Below, one piece after another: positions 1-5,926 of a stretch of DNA of 9,268 bases (positions are counted from its first letter, which is position 1; each line of letters opens with the position of its first letter). Source of the stretch: Verrucomicrobiota bacterium (lineage in GTDB: Bacteria > Verrucomicrobiota > Verrucomicrobiia > Chthoniobacterales > JAFAMB01). The DNA lies in NCBI GenBank assembly GCA_019241095.1, contig JAFAXJ010000521.1:1-9268 (forward strand), written 5' to 3'. The translations under genes were made by a program, and so were the position numbers. The notes beneath the pieces are model-generated. The model saw only the letters and a list, made by a program, of their open reading frames with translations. It had not been told where the DNA came from and ran no database searches.

Positions 1-135
1 CTTGATCGATCCATCAGGAACACAGGTTACGAGCCACGGAAAGACATTTTCCTGATTCAAGATTCGCGTGCGCTCAGGAAGCTTATCTGGTTTCGTTTCT
101 CGATCTGGAACCATTGAGGTAAACCATTTGCCCAT
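1..135 (-). CDS. possible 5' part of an unidentified gene running off the left edge
   Basis: A minus-strand frame opens at an ATG whose first base is 135 and continues for 45 codons to the window edge without a stop; a second in-frame ATG begins at 114. An in-frame TAG lies three codons before the first ATG. The translation is mixed and polar, with a Pro/Lys/Glu-rich start followed by a segment reading NQENVFPWLV, and it looks more protein-like than the other frames here. No family is recognised. The ribosome binding site is poor: a GGAG sits directly against the ATG with no spacing. It overlaps a longer TTG-started minus frame (83-493) that looks random. Chance openness over 45 codons is quite possible. 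Confidence 0.2.
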   Translation of the reverse strand, partial: MGKWFTSMVPDRETKPDKLPERTRILNQENVFPWLVTCVPDGSIK

Positions 136-577
136 CTCCGTCAGCTATGTTCAGGGTTAGCCGAGCCCGGGCAGCAGATAGCATCCGCAAAACCAGCCCT
201 AGGAGGTCTCGGCTTAAATTTTGGGTTTCCCGAGGTTCGCACCTGGCAACTTGCCTGCCCAAGGGAAGGGTTTTGCGGATCAACAAGAACTGAAAGGCAT
301 AGAAGTTCCGCTGTACAACTCGTTTAAGGATGGAGCTCGAAACTTTCAGAGTAGTTGCGCGGAGCGTCAAATCGTCAAAAAAGGCTTTTAAAGAAGCGCT
401 AATTTCAGCTTGGCGGCTGAACCGAAATCGCTTTGTTCGTCGTATCGCTCCGCCAAAACAAGCGGCAAAGATCGCGCCCCGGGCCAAGACCAATGCGCTT
501 CGGTGGTGACAATTTCGTCATTTCAGAACAGGAGCGCAAACTCTCAAAAACACTGAAACAATAAAAGACAACGCGAA
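136..577. other. intergenic region without a convincing gene
   Basis: All frames here are short or of random-looking composition, including a TTG-started minus frame at 83-493 and a minus frame at 405-596. What stands out is secondary structure rather than coding potential: the nested inverted repeats at 145-302, plus weaker complementary pairs such as GAAGCGC (393-399) with GCGCTTC (495-501) and CTGAAAG (290-296) with CTTTCAG (343-349). No tRNA, tmRNA, RNase P or SRP RNA hallmark was found by eye. Confidence 0.5.
145..302. other. nested inverted repeats, candidate structured RNA or cruciform element
   Basis: Two coaxial helices can be read directly. The inner one is a perfect 12-bp inverted repeat, ATCCGCAAAACC at 183-194 with GGTTTTGCGGAT at 269-280. 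The outer one pairs CTATGTTCAG (145-154) with CTGAA (290-294) plus CATAG (298-302), leaving a three-base AGG bulge. Inside the 12-bp stem the pairing continues across a small internal loop as CCCT (197-200) with AGGG (262-265), then AGGT (204-207) with ACCT (241-244) and CTCGG (208-212) with CCGAG (230-234). Competing pairings exist: AGCCGAG (159-165) with CTCGGCT (208-214), and GGGCAG (169-174) with CTGCCC (255-260). These would form pseudoknots or an alternative fold. No U-run follows on either strand, no flanking target-site duplication was found, and the strand is unknown. It could be a non-coding RNA, a small palindromic repeat or chance. Confidence 0.4.
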
Positions 578-606
578 TTGAATTACGGCTTGCCATCTGC
601 TAACAT
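578..606 (+). promoter_or_regulatory. candidate sigma-70-type promoter for the secreted protein gene
   Basis: TTGAAT at 578-583 and TAACAT at 601-606 are separated by exactly 17 bases. Each matches the housekeeping consensus at four of six positions. Transcription would begin near 613, giving a very short leader that starts almost at the ribosome binding site. The match is modest and unsupported by other evidence. Confidence 0.3.
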
Positions 607-614
607 CATGGGCT

Positions 615-619
615 GAAGG
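615..619 (+). promoter_or_regulatory. ribosome binding site for the gene starting at 627
   Basis: GAAGG lies seven bases before the ATG at 627. This good spacing supports that start codon over other candidates. Confidence 0.6.
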
Positions 620-626
620 TTGCAGA

Positions 627-1400
627 ATGAAAAGGTCCTCGTTGCTGGTGAGCTTCATAGGATGTGTGTTCTATGCTTGGTCCTGTAACTGTGTCGCGTC
701 TCCGATCGGATCCCGAGGATTTCGCGTGGGACGCACCGTGAACAAAGCGCAGCAAACGATTGCAAGAGGAGTCGGCCTTCGTCGCGGTAACCGGTTCTTT
801 TCTAGACCGTTCGTGTACCCAGTTTACTGGTTTCCTTATTACTTCCCTGATTACTATTCTCTGTCCGACTCGCCTTCAGATAATGATTACAGTTATACAG
901 AAAGTGCAACGACCCCTTCGCAATCTGCTATCAGAACCGCGAACCCTGGTCCGGTTGTCGTGGTTATCAACCAGGGGCAACCGGCTGTAACGGATAGCTC
1001 CATGACCGGAGTTAGCGGTAGCAATTACCGCGCTACCGCTCCAGAAAGCCCACTGGGAGCGGTGACGAACAGTTCAGAAGAAAAAACTACCGTTGTCGAT
1101 TCTTTCAGACCGGTTTCTCCGATTACCCAAGCCGCTCAGGCATCGTCACCAGTCGCTCAGAATTTTTCACATCCGGGAAACTCTGGTAAGCTGGTTCTGG
1201 TAAGCTGGCTTAATGATGGCGGGAGAGACATCATTTATGCCCAGAATACACTTACCAATGAAGTTCAGAAAATTACTTCCGAACCCAATCTTGACAATTT
1301 CAGAATTGTCGAAGTACATCCGAACTCTGATCCAAAGGAATTCGAGGTTATAGTAGCTAACGGAAAAGAACTAATCCCGGTCAGGTTTCGTTCCAACTGA
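627..1400 (+). CDS. secreted protein of unknown function with a C-terminal beta-rich domain
   Basis: No known family is recognised. The 257-residue product opens with a classical export signal: KR at 2-3, a hydrophobic core over about 6-19, and a likely cut after Ala24. Cys20 and Cys22 lie in the signal, but there is no proper lipobox. The mature part begins basic (about 29-60), followed by a strikingly aromatic Tyr/Phe/Pro segment (61-77), then a Ser/Thr/Pro-rich linker (about 78-183). The C-terminal 70 residues are different: a compact, probably beta-strand-rich unit with alternating hydrophobics (KLVLVSW, RDIIYAQN, TNEVQKIT, FRIVEVHP, EVIVANGKE). This layout suggests an envelope or surface protein with a flexible spacer and one folded end domain. 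The start is supported by GAAGG at 615-619. The gene is transcribed towards the glucan operon's 3' end and shows no clear functional link to it. The reading frame is confident; the role is unknown. Confidence 0.85.
   Translation: MKRSSLLVSFIGCVFYAWSCNCVASPIGSRGFRVGRTVNKAQQTIARGVGLRRGNRFFSRPFVYPVYWFPYYFPDYYSLSDSPSDNDYSYTESATTPSQSAIRTANPGPVVVVINQGQPAVTDSSMTGVSGSNYRATAPESPLGAVTNSSEEKTTVVDSFRPVSPITQAAQASSPVAQNFSHPGNSGKLVLVSWLNDGGRDIIYAQNTLTNEVQKITSEPNLDNFRIVEVHPNSDPKEFEVIVANGKELIPVRFRSN
1014..1040. repeat. perfect 9-bp inverted repeat inside the secreted protein gene
   Basis: AGCGGTAGC (1014-1022) and GCTACCGCT (1032-1040) are perfect complements around a nine-base spacer. They lie in the low-complexity linker of the secreted protein (about residues 130-138). 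A stable mRNA hairpin is possible; a function is not evident. Confidence 0.6.
1182..1209 (+). repeat. 14-bp tandem duplication inside the secreted protein gene
   Basis: TCTGGTAAGCTGGT at 1182-1195 is followed immediately by a copy at 1196-1209 that differs only in its last base. The 14-base period is not a multiple of three, so the two copies are read in different frames, giving SGKLV and then LVSW. It lies at the start of the C-terminal domain, from residue 186. It may mark an old slippage event that was kept in frame, or be chance. Confidence 0.6.
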
Positions 1401-1410
1401 GTCTTGCCGC

Positions 1411-1433
1411 TCAGACCTAAGCTCTAAGTCTGA
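1411..1433 (+). terminator. imperfect hairpin just after the secreted protein gene
   Basis: Eleven bases after the stop codon, TCAGAC (1411-1416) pairs with GTCTGA (1428-1433). Past one mismatch the stem gains two more pairs, TA (1418-1419) with TA (1425-1426), leaving a five-base loop. The position suits transcription termination or mRNA 3'-end protection, but no T-run follows, so it is not a textbook intrinsic terminator. Confidence 0.35.
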
Positions 1434-1486
1434 AGTAAATGGAGCTAGTTCGGCTTGCTTAATGAAAGACGCGGCTTTGCTGATAA

Positions 1487-1507
1487 ACGCTCTCGATTTG
1501 AGAGCGT
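1487..1507. repeat. perfect 8-bp stem-loop
   Basis: ACGCTCTC (1487-1494) and GAGAGCGT (1500-1507) form a perfect stem with a five-base GATTT loop. No T-run follows on the plus strand, but the reverse strand has TTT directly after the stem (1485-1487 read in reverse). The stem's AGAGCG/CGCTCT core recurs in the palindrome at 1566-1575. GTGCC (1506-1510) with GGCAC (1522-1526) offers a competing small stem. It could serve as a backup terminator for either converging transcript. Confidence 0.5.
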
Positions 1508-1612
1508 GCCGATTGGAGCAAGGCACCTGCCGCGCTAGGCTGCTCGTAAACAGCAAGGATGTTTCAGAGCGCTCTAATGATAAATTGCCTGACAACTTTG
1601 AGCTAAAATGAC

Positions 1613-1780
1613 GTGAGCAAGGATGCAGTTAACCAATCCGTTTTTGAAAGACCTTTGATGCTCGCCGGCAGTCTAGTGCGGCAGAGCCTTGCCCTTATAG
1701 TAGGTCCGAAGTTATTCATCGAGTCGGGACGAAAGCATCTTTTGAGCTTTCGAGCTTTAGCGGCCCCGGATTGTGAGTAA
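1613..1780 (+). CDS. possible small protein, unidentified
   Basis: A GTG at 1613 opens a 55-codon frame ending in TAA at 1778-1780; an in-frame ATG at 1658 is an alternative start. The product would have a charged first segment, a hydrophobic stretch over about 15-36 (containing LMLAGSLVRQSLALIVG), and a basic tail with SGRKHLLSFR. This is compatible with a small membrane-associated peptide. A weak GAG at 1600-1602 is the only ribosome-site-like element, and the spacing is long for the GTG. The hairpin at 1730-1752 lies inside the frame. It resembles no recognised family and may be fortuitous. Confidence 0.2.
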   Translation: MSKDAVNQSVFERPLMLAGSLVRQSLALIVGPKLFIESGRKHLLSFRALAAPDCE

Positions 1781-1971
1781 CTTCGCTGCGAGCGCATCGT
1801 CAGGTTACGAATTCTTGCCCTGTCCAGAAGATGATTGCGGGAGAGTTTCGAACTTTGGCGATGAGGCTTGGGTAGCTAACGAATACTCAGATCATGACGA
1901 ATCGGTAGGTTTTGATTACGTCTCCTCTCGTTGGCGAAGTTCGGGAGGCCGTCATTTGGTCTCGGCGCATC

Positions 1972-1991
1972 GAGATAGCGTCTGCTATCTC
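1972..1991 (-). terminator. perfect hairpin downstream of the glucan operon
   Basis: GAGATAGC (1972-1979) and GCTATCTC (1984-1991) form a perfect 8-bp stem with a four-base GTCT loop. Read on the minus strand it lies 43 bases past the TAG of the GH94 gene, the right place to end or protect the operon transcript. There is no T-run after it, so intrinsic termination is uncertain. Confidence 0.4.
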
Positions 1992-2034
1992 AGGATATTC
2001 TCAAGCTGCGCGTTCGTTAACAAAAGACACACTC

Positions 2035-5000
2035 CTAACCGACGGGCGATCCCTCAAATGCTGAGGTAGTCAGTTGCAATTCTACGCTGTGCTCGCGATG
2101 GTCATCTATTAACGGAAGGATTGGTTCGGGCAGTTCTTCTCCATCCAGGAATGTTCGACCGCGAAGCGAACTGTCGGGCAATTTTGAAATCGTGATATGA
2201 TAGGGCGTTTGTCGATAACGATAATCGATCTTGTACCTTGTCCAGGCTTTCGGGATGCGAGGCCGTATGCGCAGTTGGTCGCCTTCTAAATTGACGCCCA
2301 ACAGGGTTTCAGTTAGCAACCTGTACATCCATCCGGCTGAACCGGTATACCACGTCCACCCACCTCGGCCGGTATGTGGTGCGACTGCGTAAACGTCTGC
2401 AGCGACTACGTATGGTTCAACTTTATAGGCATCAATTTGATTGGCACTGTCTCCGTGGTGGATGGGATTGATGAGTCCAAACAGCTCCCAGGCATGGTCG
2501 TGATTTTCCAACAGCGCGAAAGCAATGACAACCCATATCGCCGCATGCGTGTATTGGCCGCCGTTTTCGCGGACACCCGGAACATACCCTTTGATGTAGC
2601 CAGGCTCGGGCAATGACTGGTTGAAGGGCGGATCCAGTAATTGAATCAGCTTGCGCTCGGGGCGAATCAGCCGCTCTGTTACCGCTTGCAATGCCAGAAG
2701 GGACCGCTGCGGATCGCCGGTATCGCTAATAACTGACCAGCTTTGCGGTAAAGAATCGATCTGACATTCCGGATTGAGGTGAGAGCCGAGCGGGTCACCA
2801 TTATCGAAGTAGGCGCGACGGTACCATTGGCCGTCCCACCCATTTCGTTCGATATTCGCTTGCAGCTGTCGCGCATGAGTAACGCAACGATCGGCAAACA
2901 CAAAATCGTCGCGACCTTTGGCTAAATCGGCAAAACGCTTCAATACATCGCAAAGAAAGAAAGCCAGCCAGACACTTTCACCCCTACCTTCCTTTCCTAC
3001 CAAATTCATACCGTCATTCCAGTCGCCACTTCCCATTAATGGCAAGCCATGCAATCCGAACTTCAGACCGTTATCGATCGCACGAACACAATGTTCGTAC
3101 AGCGTTCCCGATTCTCTGGAGCGATTCAGCAAATCATAGTAAGACTCTTCATCAGGCTTGAGACTGAGGCCTTCCAAGAATGGGATTTGCTCATCAAGCA
3201 CACTGGTGTCACCGACACAGGAAACGTAGCGGCACGTTACATAGGGCAACCACAAGTAGTCATCGGAAACGCGGGTCCGCACCCCACGATTCGTAGGGGG
3301 ATGCCACCAATGCGCCACATCGCCTTCGCGGAATTGATGTGCCGCCGCACGCAGAAGGTGCTCGCGCGTGAGTGCCGGTTCCGCATGCACGAGCGCCATT
3401 ACGTCTTGCAATTGATCGCGAAACCCGAATGCGCCACCAGATTGGTAAAAACCGGTCCGGCCCCATAAGCGGCAGCTCAAAACCTGGTACAACAACCAGC
3501 CATTAGCTAGCACGTTAACCGATGAATCAGGGGTTTCGACTTGCACTACACTTAGTGTTTGTCCCCAGTATTTCCTGACGGCTTCGAGAGCAGTTGCGCC
3601 ACTACGACCGCGGCGAAAGCGAAAAATCAAATCTTGAACTGTATCGAGGCCACGATTCGCTCCGAGGCGGAATTCGACCAGACGTTCCTGTGCCTCGACT
3701 AAATCGAAGGTGGCTTGAATCGCTCCGCAAGGATCCAGTCCGGCGCCTACGTGACCGGAAAGATGCGCCCGTTCCAGAGCGGCTGGATGCGATAAGGTTC
3801 CATTCCGGCCTAGAAATTCGTTCCGATCGCCCGTCAGGCTGGAGAACGGGCCGTCAACCTCGACAAAAGTAACCCAATCGGAAAAGTCGGAATTGTAAAA
3901 GTTGCGCGCTAGAATCGTTCCGACACCGTGCTCCGCTTCCGTCTGTACGTGAAGGAGATTATTCTGGCGCAAGTCCCCAAGCACCCATTCCCAGTAACCG
4001 AAGATGGAAACGCGGCGCGGGCGCCCCGATACATTTCTCAACCTCAGAGACACAATCTTTACCGGCGCGTCAATGGCTACGCAGACCGTCATTTCGGAAA
4101 CGATGCCGTTCTCAGCGTGTTCGAATACGGAATAGCCGAAACCATGTCGGATAACATAGGGCGTAGCGCCACGCGCAGGCAGAGGAGTTGGCGACCAGAA
4201 TTCCCCACTCTGTTCATCCCGGATGTAAAAAGCTTCCCCGCTTGCATCCGTTACCGGATCATTACTCCAAGGGGTCAAGCGAAATTCGTGGGAATTCTCT
4301 GCCCAGGTGTACGCGCTGCCGCTTTCCGAAATAACCGTTCCGAAATCTTGATTCGCCAAGACATTGACCCAAGGCGCTGGAGTGTGTCTGCCCGGTTCTA
4401 AAGTAATCACGTATTCACGGCCATCAGGAGTGAAACCGCCAAGCCCGTTCGAATAGATGAGTGCACGGGAGGTAAGCGGCACGTGCGGATAGCGTTCAGG
4501 AGCCTGAGCCGGCACCAGTGCGGGAGCCGGAGAATCTGACGCATCGAGCACCTCCAATAAAGAGGACCGAATTTCTCCTGTCACGATTATGCGCGCGGCT
4601 GACTGCAGGAGCAGAAGGTCCGGTCCAGAGACTTCCTCAACGCGTCGGACGAAGATGCCGCCGGCTTTCTCCAGCATTTCCGATTCGCGCCAGAACGCAA
4701 CAGAGTCGACCACTTGATCGTATCGGGACGAATCACCAGAGACCTCCTCGGTCAGGATCAAAAGATTGACCGCCACCTGACGACTCCTCCAAAAAGCATG
4801 CGCGCCGATTACTTGCTTTATCAAATCAGTCTTTTCTGAACCGCCGATACGCAGCAGAAAGATCGGAAAGTCGCCGGAAATGCCGAAACGCCTGAGCTCC
4901 ACTTGTCCGCTCCGGTTTTGAATCAGCAATCCAGAGGAAGCGCGCTTGGCTGGGTCTGTATAGATCAACGCGCCGGTCAGGCATTGATATACCTCGAGTT

Positions 5001-5922
5001 CGGCTTGCGTGACATCGACTTGGCTCACAGTGACCCGCTGATGATTCCGGGCGCGATCAAAGCAGTCGTCACCCACACCTGGATCGCGGTACTTCTCAGC
5101 GAGCGCCAGGGTGGTTTCCCGGCTTGGCATCACCCCAAACAAAAAATCAACGTTGATCATCTCACCGGGAATAAGGCGGAATGTCCGCCGCAGTGAGGCG
5201 ATTGGGTCAAGGACTGAACCGGTCGTATTGGAAAGCGGAGAAACCTCCTCCATTGCGACAGGTGCTGCCGGTGTTTGACCTCGTCCAACAAACCTGTTCC
5301 GGTCAGTTTCACAGGAAATTTCTCCGGAGGCGCCATGGCCTCCCGCAATCATGTGCAATAGCCAAGCAGTTTTTTCCCCTTCGGAACGAGAACGACGCGT
5401 GCAGAGAAGGGCCGGGTTCGTTCGTACGAACTCGGTTTGCACAAACAAGTTGCTGAAAGCCGGATGGGCAGCATCTGCCCCTGGCACAGCCAGAACTACT
5501 TCCGCATAGCTCGTCAGCTCAATTGAGCGCGTTATCCGAGAATGATTGATGAGGGTTACGCGCCGCAACTCCACGTCGTCCACCGCCGAAACGCAGACCT
5601 GCGTCTGTATTTCAATTTCACAATGTCGTTGGCGAAAAGTAGCTAAATCAGGAAACCTGAAATCAGCCTCGTACTGATCGAACGGTCGTAAGACCGGCTG
5701 GTATCCAGCGGACCAGTACTCACCTGTCGCGGTATCGCGCACATAGAAAAAGGTTCCCCAGCAATCACGCGTGGGATCCTCGCGCCAACGCGTTACGGCA
5801 AGATCATGCCAGCGACTATAGCCCCCGCCCGCCTGAGTGATTACCACCTGATAACGGCCGTTAGACAAAAGCTGGACTTGCGGCGCGCGCAGACCAGGGC
5901 TGTGAAATACGCGTACAGACAT
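2035..5922 (-). CDS. GH94 protein resembling the C-terminal half of cyclic beta-1,2-glucan synthase (NdvB-like phosphorylase)
   Basis: This is a GH94-family protein (COG3459, NdvB/ChvB type) of 1295 residues. GH94 enzymes reversibly phosphorolyse beta-glucosides to alpha-glucose 1-phosphate; related members act on beta-1,2-oligoglucans. Modules in order: a first GH94 beta-sandwich (about 5-300; GGGYSRWHDLAVTRW near 32-46), an NdvB-type linking module with GISGDFPI at 347-354, a second beta-sandwich (about 475-770; SNGLGGF at 491-497), and an alpha-barrel catalytic domain (about 800-1210). In the barrel are FRDQLQD (834-840), the GDWND motif (966-970) with the expected general acid Asp970, and GRGGWTWYTGSAGW (1185-1198), whose Thr1193-Gly1194 correspond to the phosphate-binding pair of GH94 phosphorylases. 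The length fits the roughly 1300-residue C-terminal part of Cgs/NdvB and exceeds that of known stand-alone 1,2-beta-oligoglucan phosphorylases (about 1100). No signal peptide, membrane segment or GT84 module is present. The ATG lies four bases after the upstream gene's stop, implying translational coupling; no clear Shine-Dalgarno is seen. Confidence 0.9.
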   Translation of the reverse strand: MSVRVFHSPGLRAPQVQLLSNGRYQVVITQAGGGYSRWHDLAVTRWREDPTRDCWGTFFYVRDTATGEYWSAGYQPVLRPFDQYEADFRFPDLATFRQRHCEIEIQTQVCVSAVDDVELRRVTLINHSRITRSIELTSYAEVVLAVPGADAAHPAFSNLFVQTEFVRTNPALLCTRRSRSEGEKTAWLLHMIAGGHGASGEISCETDRNRFVGRGQTPAAPVAMEEVSPLSNTTGSVLDPIASLRRTFRLIPGEMINVDFLFGVMPSRETTLALAEKYRDPGVGDDCFDRARNHQRVTVSQVDVTQAELEVYQCLTGALIYTDPAKRASSGLLIQNRSGQVELRRFGISGDFPIFLLRIGGSEKTDLIKQVIGAHAFWRSRQVAVNLLILTEEVSGDSSRYDQVVDSVAFWRESEMLEKAGGIFVRRVEEVSGPDLLLLQSAARIIVTGEIRSSLLEVLDASDSPAPALVPAQAPERYPHVPLTSRALIYSNGLGGFTPDGREYVITLEPGRHTPAPWVNVLANQDFGTVISESGSAYTWAENSHEFRLTPWSNDPVTDASGEAFYIRDEQSGEFWSPTPLPARGATPYVIRHGFGYSVFEHAENGIVSEMTVCVAIDAPVKIVSLRLRNVSGRPRRVSIFGYWEWVLGDLRQNNLLHVQTEAEHGVGTILARNFYNSDFSDWVTFVEVDGPFSSLTGDRNEFLGRNGTLSHPAALERAHLSGHVGAGLDPCGAIQATFDLVEAQERLVEFRLGANRGLDTVQDLIFRFRRGRSGATALEAVRKYWGQTLSVVQVETPDSSVNVLANGWLLYQVLSCRLWGRTGFYQSGGAFGFRDQLQDVMALVHAEPALTREHLLRAAAHQFREGDVAHWWHPPTNRGVRTRVSDDYLWLPYVTCRYVSCVGDTSVLDEQIPFLEGLSLKPDEESYYDLLNRSRESGTLYEHCVRAIDNGLKFGLHGLPLMGSGDWNDGMNLVGKEGRGESVWLAFFLCDVLKRFADLAKGRDDFVFADRCVTHARQLQANIERNGWDGQWYRRAYFDNGDPLGSHLNPECQIDSLPQSWSVISDTGDPQRSLLALQAVTERLIRPERKLIQLLDPPFNQSLPEPGYIKGYVPGVRENGGQYTHAAIWVVIAFALLENHDHAWELFGLINPIHHGDSANQIDAYKVEPYVVAADVYAVAPHTGRGGWTWYTGSAGWMYRLLTETLLGVNLEGDQLRIRPRIPKAWTRYKIDYRYRQTPYHITISKLPDSSLRGRTFLDGEELPEPILPLIDDHREHSVELQLTTSAFEGSPVG

Positions 5923-5926
5923 GGAA

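Larger units (their letters stand above)
1401..2034. other. convergent intergenic region rich in stem-loops
   Basis: This 634-base stretch separates the end of the secreted protein gene from the end of the minus-strand glucan operon. It contains several short perfect or near-perfect inverted repeats: 1411-1433, 1487-1507, the palindrome AGAGCGCTCT at 1566-1575, CGAAAGC (1730-1736) with GCTTTCG (1746-1752), and 1972-1991. One weak small ORF (1613-1780, +) is listed separately. A GTG-started frame at 1773-2069 (+) overlaps the 3' end of the GH94 gene and looks spurious. No tRNA or mobile element is seen. Confidence 0.5.

Noticed and set aside
232..244. tRNA T-arm-like GAGGTTCGCACCT
   Set aside because: No acceptor, D or anticodon arms can be fitted around it; the segment is better explained by the surrounding inverted repeats.
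83..493. TTG-started 136-codon minus-strand frame
   Set aside because: It has random-looking composition with no recognisable motif, a rare start codon and no ribosome binding site, and it overlaps the strongly structured region.
1593..1611. CAACTTTGAGCTAAAATGA, 17 of 19 bases identical to 7425-7443 just before the ABC gene
   Set aside because: A match of this length and identity is expected about once by chance over both strands of a window this size, and the downstream sequences are unrelated.
1773..2069. GTG-started 98-codon plus-strand frame
   Set aside because: It has no ribosome binding site and its sequence does not resemble a folded protein. It contains the 1972-1991 hairpin and overlaps the 3' end of the GH94 gene.
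3049..3468. 139-codon plus-strand frame
   Set aside because: It lies wholly inside the GH94 gene on the opposite strand, whose protein carries clear family motifs there; it is a shadow frame.
2035..5922. Calling the large gene a complete cyclic beta-1,2-glucan synthase (ndvB)
   Set aside because: It lacks the GT84 module and transmembrane segments and is under half the length of Cgs/NdvB, so a synthase name or symbol would mislead.
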